Assembly (NCBI RefSeq): GCF_020400825.1
Contig: NZ_JAINVH010000015.1
Coordinates: 124,001-188,000 of the forward strand
Source: Streptomyces sp. HPF1205
GTDB lineage: Bacteria; Actinomycetota; Actinomycetes; Streptomycetales; Streptomycetaceae
DNA: 64,000 bases
Reading direction: 5' to 3'
In this document: piece after piece, positions 43,224-52,436 of the stretch
Position numbering within the stretch: position 1 is the first letter of the stretch
Layout of the letters: every line of letters starts with the position of its first letter
The notes under the pieces: generated by a model
Seen by the model: the letters and a program-made list of their open reading frames with translations, nothing else
Told to the model about the DNA's origin: nothing
Databases searched by the model: none
Position numbers and translations under genes: made by a program

Positions 43224-45143
43224 ATGGCGGCCGGTGGAGTGCGGGCGGCCTTGCGGCGGCTGGTGTCGGGGCCCGACGGTTCCGGCGGGGTCGTCGCGGC
43301 GGCACCGGCTGTCCCGGTACGGACGGTGTTCCGGCGGTTCTGGCCGTACACCCGCGGCGGGCGCCGCTGGCTGGTGCCGATCCTCGTGCTCAGCGTGGTC
43401 GGGCCGGCGATCGACGCGGCCCAGATCTGGATGTTCAAGCTCGTCGTCGACGACGTGCTCGTCCCGCGCGATCTCGGTCCGCTGCTCCCCATCGCGCTCG
43501 CGTACATCGGGCTGACGCTCGGCATCGGCCTGGTGGACTTCGCCGACACCATGATGTCCACGTGGGTCGGCGAGCGGTTCCTGCTGAACCTGCGCTCCGA
43601 GGTCTTCCGGCACGTCCAGGGCCTGTCCCTGGGCTTCTTCGAACGGCGGCGCCTGGGCGACCTGCTGTACCGCGTGACCGGCGACGTCGACGCGGTCGAG
43701 ACGTTCCTGCTGTCCGGGGTCGCTGACGCCCTGTACTACGTGATCCAGCTCGGCGTCTTCGTCGGCCTGCTCGTCTACCTCCAGTGGGACCTGACCCTCA
43801 TCGCCCTCGTCATCGCGCCCCTGTTCTGGGTCGCGGCACGGCACTTCTCGCGCCGGATCAAGGCCGCCTCGCGCGAGCGGCGGCGGCGCGGCGGCGCGAT
43901 CAGCGCGGTCACCGAGGAGGTCTTCGGCAACATCGCGCTGGTGCAGGCGTACAACCGGCAGGGCTCGGAGCACGGCAGGTTCCAGCGGGAGAACCTGGGG
44001 CGGTACCGGGCGGCCATGGCCGCGACCCGCATCCGCGGCGTGTACGGGCCGCTCGTGGAGCTCCTTGAGGTCCTCGGCGCCCTGGCGGTCATCGCGCTGG
44101 GGACGTGGAAGCTGGCCCAGGGACAGCTCACGCTGGGCGGGCTGCTGGTCTTCCTCGCCCTGCTCAGCAGGCTCTACCAGCCGCTGCGCGACCTGTCCCG
44201 GCTCACCAACACCTTCTACGCCGCCTCCGCCGCCGCCGAGCGGATCATCGAACTGCTCGACGAGCGGCCGCAGGTGCCCGTCGCCGCCGCGCCCCGCCGG
44301 ATCGGGCGGGCCCGCGGGCGGGTGGAGTTCGACGAGGTCTCCTTCCGCTACCCCGACGCCGCCGGGCCGGCCCTGTCGGAGGTGTCCTTCGGCGCCGCGC
44401 CCGGCGAGACCCTGGCGGTCGTCGGTGCCAGCGGCGCCGGCAAGTCGACGGCCGCCAAGCTGCTGCTGCGGTTCTACGACCCCGACCTCGGCGCCGTCCG
44501 CTTCGACGGCATCGACCTGCGGGAGCTGCGGCCGGACGAGCTGCGGGCCAACATGGCCGTGGTCCTCCAGGAGACGCTCGTGCTGCAGGGCTCGGTGCGG
44601 GAGAACATCGCGTACGGCCGCCCGGACGCGACCGAGGCGGAGATCGTCGCGGCGGCCCGCGCGGCCGACGCCCACGACTTCATCCGCGGCCTCCCGGACG
44701 GCTACGACACCGACGTGGGCCGCGGCGGCCTGCTGCTGTCGGGCGGCCAGCGCCAGCGGCTGGCCGTCGCCCGCGCGATGGTCAGGGACGCGCCCGTGCT
44801 GATCCTCGACGAGCCCACCACCGGCCTGGACGCGGAGTCCGGCCGCCGGATCATGGGCCCCCTGCGGCGGCTGATGGCCGGCCGTACCACGATCGTCATC
44901 TCGCACAACCTGCTCACCACCCGCGACGCCACCCGGATCCTGGTGCTGGACCGGGGCCGGGTCGCCGAGTGCGGCGGCCACGAGGAGCTGCTCGCCCGCG
45001 GGGGGATCTACGCCCGGCTGTTCCGGCTGCACGGCCCGGCCGCCGGGCCCGCGTCCGACGCGGAGGTGTACCCATGTCCCACGCCGTCACCGGCGGGCCC
45101 TCGCCGCCACCGGCCCGTCCCGCTCCTGCGCCCCCGCCCCTGA
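43224..45143 (+). CDS. ABC exporter (fused membrane and ATPase domains)
   Basis: A 639-residue type IV ABC half-exporter. Six membrane helices span about residues 45-330 (ABC_membrane domain), then an ATPase domain with Walker A GASGAGKST (near 400), signature LSGGQRQRLAVA, Walker B VLILDEPTTGLD and H-loop VISHNLLT. No C39 peptidase domain is present. Such proteins export lipids, peptides or drugs as dimers. Its last 70 bp overlap the kinase gene in another frame, a strong sign of co-transcription. Confidence 0.94.
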   Translation: MAAGGVRAALRRLVSGPDGSGGVVAAAPAVPVRTVFRRFWPYTRGGRRWLVPILVLSVVGPAIDAAQIWMFKLVVDDVLVPRDLGPLLPIALAYIGLTLGIGLVDFADTMMSTWVGERFLLNLRSEVFRHVQGLSLGFFERRRLGDLLYRVTGDVDAVETFLLSGVADALYYVIQLGVFVGLLVYLQWDLTLIALVIAPLFWVAARHFSRRIKAASRERRRRGGAISAVTEEVFGNIALVQAYNRQGSEHGRFQRENLGRYRAAMAATRIRGVYGPLVELLEVLGALAVIALGTWKLAQGQLTLGGLLVFLALLSRLYQPLRDLSRLTNTFYAASAAAERIIELLDERPQVPVAAAPRRIGRARGRVEFDEVSFRYPDAAGPALSEVSFGAAPGETLAVVGASGAGKSTAAKLLLRFYDPDLGAVRFDGIDLRELRPDELRANMAVVLQETLVLQGSVRENIAYGRPDATEAEIVAAARAADAHDFIRGLPDGYDTDVGRGGLLLSGGQRQRLAVARAMVRDAPVLILDEPTTGLDAESGRRIMGPLRRLMAGRTTIVISHNLLTTRDATRILVLDRGRVAECGGHEELLARGGIYARLFRLHGPAAGPASDAEVYPCPTPSPAGPRRHRPVPLLRPRP

Positions 45144-46273
45144 GCCCCGGCACGAGCCCGGCCCCGGGCTACGAGATCCTCGCGCACCTGGCCAGGACCG
45201 GCTGGCTGGACGTGTACGACGCCTGGAGCCGGGAGCGCGACTGCAGGTGCGTGGTGAAGGCGGTGCGCCCCGACCGCCGGGAGGAGCGGCGGCTGCGCGA
45301 GCGGCTGCTGCGCGAGGGCCGGTGGCTGCAGTCGTTCACGCACCCGCACCTGGTGCGCGGCTACGAGACGCTTGAGGTGCCCGAGCCCCTGGTCGTCCTG
45401 GAGACGCTGACCGGCGAGACGCTGTGCCACCTCGTGCACCGGCTGACCCGCCGGCCGTCGGCCGCCGACCTCGCGCTGCTCGGCACGCACCTGTGCTCGG
45501 CCGTCCACTACCTGCACGGTCGGGGCCTGCTGCACCTGGACGTCAAGCCGTCCAACGTCGCGATCGACTGCGGGCACGCCAAGCTGCTCGACCTCAGCGT
45601 CGCGCGCCCGCCCGGCACGGCGCCCAAGGGCCTGGGCACCTTCTGCTACCTCGCGCCCGAGCAGGCCACGGGGGAGCCGCTCGGCCCGGCAGCGGACGTC
45701 TGGGGCATCGGCGTCACGCTGTACGAGGCCGCCACCGGCGAGGTGCTGTTCGACACGTACGGGACGGAGGGGACGGAGAGCGGCTACGGGACGGAGAGCG
45801 GCTACGGGACGGAGAGCGGCTACGGGACGGAGAGCGGCTACGGGACGCGGGGCGGCTCCGGCCCGGACGGCGGTTACGGGACGCAGGGCGCGCAGGCCGC
45901 CGGCGGCCCGGCGGACGGCCCCTCGTACACCGGCCCCTCGTACACCGGCCCCTCGTACACCGGCCCCTCGTACACCGGGAGCCCGTGGTGGGACGGGGAC
46001 GCGGGGGACACCGGCCAGGACTCGTACGCGCAACTGGAGGCGCGGGCGCCGCTGATCCGCACCCGCCGGCGGCTGCCGCGGGCCCTGGCCGCCGCGATCG
46101 ACGGCTGCCTCGAACCGGACCCGGCCGCCCGGCCCGCGGTCGGCGAACTCGCCGCCGCCTTCGACGAGGTGCTGCCGCGGCCCCGGCGCTATGTGCCGCC
46201 GGCGCCGGGGGGACCCGAGAACCGGCGCGGCGGCGGCCCGCGCGCCGCGTCCGGCCCCGCGGGCGATCCCTGA
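45074..46273 (+). CDS. Ser/Thr protein kinase with intradomain repeat insertions
   Basis: A 399-residue Hanks-type kinase. The ATP lysine is in CVVKAV (Lys62), the catalytic loop is HLDVKPSN (Asp156, Lys158, Asn161), DLS replaces DFG at Asp173, APE is 194-196 and the glycine-rich loop (LARTGWLDVY) is degenerate. Between the F and H helix regions, residues 230-305 hold two tandem repeats (YGTESG four times and PSYTG four times). A Pro-rich region precedes the kinase; a disordered tail follows. No membrane helix. GGAGG precedes ATG 45074 inside the ABC gene. Confidence 0.86.
   Translation: MSHAVTGGPSPPPARPAPAPPPLSPGTSPAPGYEILAHLARTGWLDVYDAWSRERDCRCVVKAVRPDRREERRLRERLLREGRWLQSFTHPHLVRGYETLEVPEPLVVLETLTGETLCHLVHRLTRRPSAADLALLGTHLCSAVHYLHGRGLLHLDVKPSNVAIDCGHAKLLDLSVARPPGTAPKGLGTFCYLAPEQATGEPLGPAADVWGIGVTLYEAATGEVLFDTYGTEGTESGYGTESGYGTESGYGTESGYGTRGGSGPDGGYGTQGAQAAGGPADGPSYTGPSYTGPSYTGPSYTGSPWWDGDAGDTGQDSYAQLEARAPLIRTRRRLPRALAAAIDGCLEPDPAARPAVGELAAAFDEVLPRPRRYVPPAPGGPENRRGGGPRAASGPAGDP
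45771..45976 (+). repeat. Two coding tandem repeats inside the kinase gene
   Basis: Four 18-bp units (GGACGGAGAGCGGCTACG, 45771-45842) encode a Gly-Thr-Glu-Ser-Gly-Tyr repeat, and four exact 15-bp units (GGCCCCTCGTACACC, 45917-45976) encode Gly-Pro-Ser-Tyr-Thr. Unit sizes are multiples of three, so changes in copy number keep the frame. Confidence 0.92.
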
Positions 46274-46297
46274 GGCGCGGTGGTACGTAGTAGAGAT

Positions 46298-46876
46298 ATG
46301 GGCAGGGCGGGGCTCCCCTCGGACCGGTTGCCCGACGACGCGTTGGTCGCGGGCCTGATGACAGGTGATCCCGAACTCTGCGTCGCGTTCGTTCGGAGGT
46401 TTCAGCGGATGATCTTCGGGGTGGCGATGACGGTGACCCGTGACCAGCAGCTTGCCGAGGACGTCGCGCAGCAGACCTTCGAGCGGGCCTGCCGGCACGC
46501 GCAGGTGTACGACCCGCGCCGCGGTTCGGTGCGGACCTGGCTGACCGCGATCGCGCACAACCTCGCGATCGACGCGGTACGGGCGCGCAGGGCGGTGCCG
46601 GTCGATCCGCAGGACCTGGCCCCGCTGCTCGACGCCATGACCCAGACGCCCGAGCGGCAGGCGATCGCCGACGAGACCTCGGCGGAGGTGCGCGAGGCGA
46701 TCTCCGGGCTGCCGCACGACCAGGCGCGGGCCGTGGTGATGGCCGGCGTCTACGGGATGACCGCCCAGCAGGTCGCGGACGTCGAGTGCGTGCCGCTCGG
46801 CACGGCCAAGAGCCGCATCAGGACGGCGCTGGAGAAGCTGCGCGCCTCGCTGCGGGACAGGCAGTACCGGCCATGA
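46298..46876 (+). CDS. ECF sigma factor
   Basis: A 192-residue group 4 sigma factor. Region 2 is in FVRRFQRMIFGVAMTVTRDQQLAEDVAQQTFERA and region 4 in VREAISGLPHDQARAVVMAG...GTAKSRIRTALEKLR (quoted only to identify them). It lies 24 bp after the kinase on the same strand; ATG 46298 is chosen, GTG 46280 is an alternative. Its stop overlaps the anti-sigma ATG. Confidence 0.91.
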   Translation: MGRAGLPSDRLPDDALVAGLMTGDPELCVAFVRRFQRMIFGVAMTVTRDQQLAEDVAQQTFERACRHAQVYDPRRGSVRTWLTAIAHNLAIDAVRARRAVPVDPQDLAPLLDAMTQTPERQAIADETSAEVREAISGLPHDQARAVVMAGVYGMTAQQVADVECVPLGTAKSRIRTALEKLRASLRDRQYRP

Positions 46877-47628
46877 CCGGGGCCGGCCGCCTCGCCTGCG
46901 GGGACTTCGCGGAGCTGGCACCGGAGCTGGCCCTGGGAATCCTGCCGGCCCGCAACAGGGCGGCCGTGGCCCACGTCCAGGACTGTCCCGCCTGCCGCGA
47001 GCACGTCCGCCAGCTCGTCCGCGCCGCCGACGGGCTGCTGGAACTGGTTCCGCCCGGCGAGCCCCCCGTCGGCTTCGAGACGCGTGTGCTGTGGCGCCTC
47101 GGCGTGCCGACGGCGGAGAGGGCGGTGGCCCGCCCCCTCCGCCGCCGGTTTCCACGCCGCCTGGGGCTGGCTGCCGCGGCTGCCGCCGCGGCCGTAGGGG
47201 CGGGCCTGGGCGGCTGGACGATCGGGCAGAGCCCCGGCGAGCCGGTGCCCGCCGTCACGGCGGCCGGGCCGCACCCGGGCGCCTGGCTGGCCGACTCCGC
47301 CCTCACACTGCCGGGCCCCTCGGCGGCGCCGGGCCACAGCGCGGGCAAGCCCGTCGGACGGGCCTTCGCGTACGGCGGTTCGCCGCCGTGGGTCTACGTG
47401 TCGGTGGAGGCCGACCAGGCGGCGGGCAGGATCGACGGCACGGTCCGCTGCCAGATCGAGCGCGGCGACGGCTCCACCGCGACGATCGGCTCGTTCGCCA
47501 TCTCCCACGGGTACGGCCAGTGGGGCGGTGCGTACCCCTCCGGTCCGTCCCCCGTCACCGGCCTGCGGCTGGTCGCCGCGAACGGCACCGTGGTGGCGGC
47601 GACGACCTTCGCCCCGGGCCCGTCCTGA
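46873..47628 (+). CDS. Membrane anti-sigma factor with zinc-finger domain
   Basis: A 251-residue protein. The N-terminal zf-HC2 element is HVQDCPACREHV (near residues 35-46), a single transmembrane helix follows near residues 98-115 (LGLAAAAAAAAVGAGLGGW) and the rest is an extracytoplasmic RskA-like domain. It overlaps the sigma gene by ATGA, so it is probably the membrane anti-sigma that holds this sigma inactive. Confidence 0.87.
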   Translation: MTGAGRLACGDFAELAPELALGILPARNRAAVAHVQDCPACREHVRQLVRAADGLLELVPPGEPPVGFETRVLWRLGVPTAERAVARPLRRRFPRRLGLAAAAAAAAVGAGLGGWTIGQSPGEPVPAVTAAGPHPGAWLADSALTLPGPSAAPGHSAGKPVGRAFAYGGSPPWVYVSVEADQAAGRIDGTVRCQIERGDGSTATIGSFAISHGYGQWGGAYPSGPSPVTGLRLVAANGTVVAATTFAPGPS

Positions 47629-47637
47629 CCGGTCGCG

Positions 47638-47663
47638 GGGCGCCCTCCCGCCGGAGGGCGCCC
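47638..47663 (+). terminator. Hairpin terminator after the anti-sigma gene
   Basis: An 11-bp perfect stem (47638-47648 with 47653-47663, left arm GGGCGCCCTCC) and a CGCC loop lie 10 bp after the stop. It separates the kinase-sigma-anti-sigma run from sigE. The following gap to 47898 has lower-GC sequence near 47740-47770 likely to hold the sigE promoter. Confidence 0.8.
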
Positions 47664-47898
47664 GGGCAGGGGCGGCGGCCGGGGCGGGGGCCGCGGCCCG
47701 ATCCGTGCGGTCATCCGTCCGCCTACGGGAAGAAATGCGCGAATTGTCCCCTGGTCGTTACACAACCGATGGGTTGCTGTGAGCCCGCTGTGCGCTGACG
47801 GTCGCGGAAGCCCAACATCCGCTCCGTAGCGTCGGCTTCGGTCGGTGGGGAGTCACCCCCGCCCGGCCGTGGCGGAAGCAGTGGACACGGAGGCATCC

Positions 47899-48429
47899 AT
47901 GGCGGCGAGCGGCGCGGTACTGGAGTTCGAGGAGTACGTGCGGACGCGGCAGGAAGCCCTGCTGCGCAGCGCCCGCCGCCTTGTGCCGGACCCGATCGAC
48001 GCCCAGGACCTGGTGCAGACCGCGCTGGTGCGCACGTATCCGCGGTGGGACGGGATCGCCGACAAGGCGCTCGCGGACGCGTACATGCGGCGCGTGATGA
48101 TCAACACGCGCACCGAGTGGTGGCGCAGCCGGCGGCTGGAGGAAGTGCCCACGGGCGAGCTGCCGGACGCCAGCGTGGACGACGGGGCCGAGCAGCGCGC
48201 GGACCGCGAGATGCTCCGCGACGTCCTGAAGGTGCTCGCGCCCAAGCAGCGGCAGGTCGTCATGATGCGGCACTACGGCCAGATGACGACCGAGGAGACG
48301 GCCCGCGCGCTGGGAATGTCCACGGGTACGGTGAAGAGCACACTGCACCGGGCGCTCGCCCGTCTGCGCCACGAACTGGAGCACGGCCGGTACGGCTACA
48401 CACGGATGGAGAACGCGTGCGCCGCATAA
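47899..48429 (+). CDS. sigE: ECF sigma factor SigE (cell-envelope stress)
   Basis: A 176-residue ECF sigma factor, GAVLEFEEYVRTRQEALLRS at the N-terminus, matching the S. coelicolor SigE group. Region 2 runs to about residue 85, region 4 is VLAPKQRQVVMMRHYGQMTTEETARALGMS. GGAGG five bases before ATG 47899 fixes the start. It directs envelope-stress genes and heads the sigE-cseA-cseB-cseC operon recognised by order: sigma, lipoprotein, response regulator, kinase. Identification rests on this synteny and on similarity from memory. Confidence 0.88.
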   Translation: MAASGAVLEFEEYVRTRQEALLRSARRLVPDPIDAQDLVQTALVRTYPRWDGIADKALADAYMRRVMINTRTEWWRSRRLEEVPTGELPDASVDDGAEQRADREMLRDVLKVLAPKQRQVVMMRHYGQMTTEETARALGMSTGTVKSTLHRALARLRHELEHGRYGYTRMENACAA

Positions 48430-49160
48430 CCCCGATCGCCGCAGCCCTCGCACTGGTGTGCGTCTGCTGGCTGTCGGTCGCGGGTTGCGGTACGAGGGTC
48501 ACCGGCGCCCGGCGCGAGGGCCCGGCGGCCACCGCGACCGTCAAGGCGCCGTCCACCAAGGCACCGGCCATCGCCTCGAACACGGTGGCGCTGGCGCACC
48601 TGGTCGGCCGGGACACCAGCGTGAGCGCGGACGTGCGCGCGGACCTCAGCCCGTGCCTGGGCGGCCAGTACCCGATGGACGCCGAGGCGGGCAACCTCAC
48701 CTCGGGCGACGGCCCCGACCTCGTGGTGAACATCACCACCTGCGCCGACGGGACGGGCCTCGCGGCGTACGTGTACCGGATGATCGGCGGCAAGTACGAG
48801 AACGTCTTCTCCGACGACCGGCCCCCGGTCACCGCGAGCGTGGACGGCGGCCGCCTCGAAGTGATCCACGAGGTGTACCGGTCCGACGACCTGCCCTCGA
48901 ACCCCACCGGGTTCGAGCAGATCACCTACGCCTGGGAGGGGAACCGCTTCATCGAGGTCGCCCGGTCCTTCTCGGACCTGACCAAGGCGAACCCGACGCA
49001 GTCGCCGGAGCCGACGTCCACGGCCAAGCTGCCCGCGCCCTCCGCCAGCCCGATCGACCCCGACCCGCCGAACATGAACGCCTCGCCGCGGGCGCTGCCG
49101 CACTACCAGCCGCCGTCCACAGGCACCGCGACGCCGAGCCCCGGCGATGGGGCACGATAG
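48417..49160 (+). CDS. cseA: CseA lipoprotein
   Basis: A 247-residue secreted lipoprotein. Residues 1-24 form a signal peptide whose lipobox VAGC places the lipid cysteine near residue 24. The rest is a soluble domain with a conserved CLGGQYP and TTCADGTG and a Pro/Ser/Thr-rich C-terminus. The GTG start lies inside the last 13 bp of sigE. CseA is a negative modulator of the sigE operon in S. coelicolor. Confidence 0.85.
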   Translation: MRRITPIAAALALVCVCWLSVAGCGTRVTGARREGPAATATVKAPSTKAPAIASNTVALAHLVGRDTSVSADVRADLSPCLGGQYPMDAEAGNLTSGDGPDLVVNITTCADGTGLAAYVYRMIGGKYENVFSDDRPPVTASVDGGRLEVIHEVYRSDDLPSNPTGFEQITYAWEGNRFIEVARSFSDLTKANPTQSPEPTSTAKLPAPSASPIDPDPPNMNASPRALPHYQPPSTGTATPSPGDGAR

Positions 49161-49164
49161 CGGC

Positions 49165-49848
<684 letters not shown>

Positions 49849-49849
49849 G

Positions 49850-51100
49850 GTGAGCGCCCTCCGTGCCTTCTTCCGGAGCGGTCTGCGCTGGAAGCTCAGC
49901 GCGGCCATCGCCGTCGTCTCCGCGCTGGTCGCCCTCTGCCTCAGCCTGGTCGTCCACAACGCGGCCCGGGTGAGCATGATCAACAGCACCCGGGATCTCC
50001 AGGACGAGCGCGTCCAGTGGGACCTGCGGATGTACGAGTCGACCGGCCGCCTCATCTACCCGTCGAAACTCGACGACCCGCACCTGCCGAAGGAGCTCAA
50101 GGCGTACGCCGCCAAGGGCGAGCGCGCCACCTATGTCAGCGGCTCCCGGCACGCGCCCGTCGTCTGGGCCGAGACCCCGACCGGCGACCACCGGGTGCTG
50201 TCCGTCAAGGGCGGCTTCACCGACCGCTACTCCGTGCTGGACGACCTGGACCAGGCGCTCGTCGCCGGATCCCTCGCGGTCGTCGTCGGCGGCACCGCGA
50301 TCGGCGTCCTGGTGGGCGGCCGCATGTCCCGGCGGCTCAGGAAGGCCGCGACCGCCGCCCGCCGGGTCGCCGACGGCGACAACGAGGTGCGGGTCCGCGA
50401 GGCGATCGGCGGGCGCCGGGTCCGCGACGAGACCGACGAGCTGGCGCGGGCGGTCGACGCGATGGCCGACGCCCTGCAACTGCGCCTCGAAGCCGAGCGC
50501 CGGGTCACCGCCGACATCGCCCACGAGCTGCGCACCCCGGTCACCGGCCTGGTCACCGCGGCCGAACTGCTGCCGCCCGGCCGCCCCTCGGAGCTGGTAC
50601 GCGACCGGGTGCACGCCCTGCGCACCCTCGTCGAGGACGTCCTGGAGGTGGCCCGGCTGGACGGCGCCGCCGAGCAGGCGGACCTGGTCGAGGTGGCCCT
50701 GGGCGAGTTCGTACGGCGCAGGGTCGCCGCGCTCGCGCCCGACGCCAAGGTGCGGGTCGACGAGGAGGCGGTCATCCAGACCGACCCGCGCCGGCTCGAA
50801 CGCATCCTCGGCAACCTGCTGGTGAACGCGGCCCGCCACGGCGCGGCCCCCATCGAGGTCGTCGTGGACGGTCCCTTCGTCCGCGTCCGCGACCACGGCC
50901 CGGGCTTCCCGGCCGACCTGCTGCGCGAGGGCCCCTCCCGGTTCCGTACCGGTTCCTCCGACCGTTCGGGTGTCGGCCACGGGCTCGGCCTGACCATCGC
51001 CACCGGCCAGGCCCGCGTCCTGGGCGCCCGGCTGACCTTCCGCAACGCCTCGGCGGAGGAAGGCGGCGGCGCGGTGGCGCAGCTCCTCCTGCCCCGCTGA
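49850..51100 (+). CDS. cseC: CseC sensor histidine kinase
   Basis: A 416-residue sensor kinase. Membrane helices at about 16-38 and 135-160 bracket an extracytoplasmic sensor; a HAMP-like linker leads to the HisKA domain with His in DIAHELRTPVTGL and HATPase motifs NLLVNAARHG, VRDHGPGFP and GHGLGLTIA. GTG 49850 follows cseB by one base. It senses cell-wall stress such as vancomycin-type antibiotics in model species. Confidence 0.9.
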   Translation: MSALRAFFRSGLRWKLSAAIAVVSALVALCLSLVVHNAARVSMINSTRDLQDERVQWDLRMYESTGRLIYPSKLDDPHLPKELKAYAAKGERATYVSGSRHAPVVWAETPTGDHRVLSVKGGFTDRYSVLDDLDQALVAGSLAVVVGGTAIGVLVGGRMSRRLRKAATAARRVADGDNEVRVREAIGGRRVRDETDELARAVDAMADALQLRLEAERRVTADIAHELRTPVTGLVTAAELLPPGRPSELVRDRVHALRTLVEDVLEVARLDGAAEQADLVEVALGEFVRRRVAALAPDAKVRVDEEAVIQTDPRRLERILGNLLVNAARHGAAPIEVVVDGPFVRVRDHGPGFPADLLREGPSRFRTGSSDRSGVGHGLGLTIATGQARVLGARLTFRNASAEEGGGAVAQLLLPR

Positions 51101-51289
51101 CCGCCTGCGGCGCCGGGCGGCTGTGCAACCGCGGGTGGCCGCGGCGCCCGCGCCTCACCGGCGTCGACGAACCCGTACCCGCCGCCGCCCTGGCCGCGCG
51201 CCCCGAACCGGCCGCCCATCCGCGGCGTCCGCCCCTGCTCGTACGCGCCGCCCGGCGGGGTGAGCCGGGGGAGGGGCCCGGCCACAGCA

Positions 51290-52258
51290 CTAGCCGGGAA
51301 GGCGGTACACGCCGTTCGCGAGGGGTTCCACCAGGCCGTCGGCGACGAGGCCGTCCAGGGCGCGGGCCCGCTGGACCGGGTCGGACCACAGGGCGTCGAG
51401 GGTGGACTGGGGCACGGGGCCGGGGGAGGCGCGGAGCGCGGCCAGGAGGCGGCCGCGGACCTGCCGGTCGGTGCCCGCGTAGGACTGGGTGCGGCGCGGC
51501 GGCCCGGCGTGGGGCGGGGAGCCGGCCAGCCGCCAGGCGCAGCGCGCGGCCACCGGGCAGGCGCCGCACTTGGGGCTGCGGGCGGTGCACACCAGGGCGC
51601 CCAGCTCCATGGTGGCCGCCGCCCAGCGGGCGGCGGTCGCCTCGTCGGCCGGCAGCAGCGCGGCCGCGGTGCGCCGCTCCGCGGCGGTCGTGGCGCCCGG
51701 CGGGTACTCCACGCCCGTCACGGCCCGCGCGAAGACCCGCCGTACGTTGGTGTCGAGGACGACGTGCCGCCGCCCGTACGCGAAGGACGCCACCGCGGCC
51801 GCCGTGTACTCGCCGACCCCGGGCAGCGCCAGCAAGTCCGCGTGTTCGCGCGGCACTTCGCCGCCGTGCCGCTGCGCTATGGCGGTGGCCGCCGCGTGCA
51901 GCCGCAGCGCCCGGCGCGGGTAGCCGAGGCGGCCCCAGGCGCGTACCGCCTCGCCCGGGGACTCGACGGCCAGGTCGGCGGGGCGCGGCCAGCGCTCCAG
52001 CCATTGGGCGTGCACCGGCAGCACCCGGCTGACCGGGGTCTGCTGGAGCATGAACTCGCTGACCATCACCGACCACGGCCCGGCGTCCGGCCGCCGCCAC
52101 GGCAGATCCCGGGCGTTGGCGCCGAACCAGTCGATCACCAGGTCGTGCAGCTCGGCGGCGGCAGCAGCGGTGGCGGCAACGGGGGCGACGGGGGCGGCCG
52201 GGACCGTGGACGTCACGGTCACGGCGGCCGGTGCTGGGTCACGGAGTTGTGGGCTCAT
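51290..52258 (-). CDS. mutY: A/G-specific adenine glycosylase MutY
   Basis: A 322-residue DNA repair glycosylase that removes adenine opposite 8-oxoguanine. The helix-hairpin-helix LLALPGVGEYTAAAVASFAYGRR contains GVG, and an iron-sulfur cluster motif C-x6-C-x2-C-x5-C is in CTARSPKCGACPVAARC. The N-terminal 35 residues are alanine-rich, and the C-terminal NUDIX-like domain is short or missing, as in several actinobacterial forms. Start ATG 52258. Confidence 0.93.
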   Translation of the reverse strand: MSPQLRDPAPAAVTVTSTVPAAPVAPVAATAAAAAELHDLVIDWFGANARDLPWRRPDAGPWSVMVSEFMLQQTPVSRVLPVHAQWLERWPRPADLAVESPGEAVRAWGRLGYPRRALRLHAAATAIAQRHGGEVPREHADLLALPGVGEYTAAAVASFAYGRRHVVLDTNVRRVFARAVTGVEYPPGATTAAERRTAAALLPADEATAARWAAATMELGALVCTARSPKCGACPVAARCAWRLAGSPPHAGPPRRTQSYAGTDRQVRGRLLAALRASPGPVPQSTLDALWSDPVQRARALDGLVADGLVEPLANGVYRLPG

Positions 52259-52436
52259 GGCACGTCCGATCCTCGCACGGCCCTGCGCCGGAAGCGGCGC
52301 CCACACGCGCAGACGGCCGTCACCGCGTCCCCAACGTAACGATTCGGCGCGGGTAAACGTGATGATCGGCAAAGATCCTGCCGCCGAGCGGCGGGTGTTG
52401 CGACGGCATGCGGGTGATCTCCCCTAGAGTGCGTCT

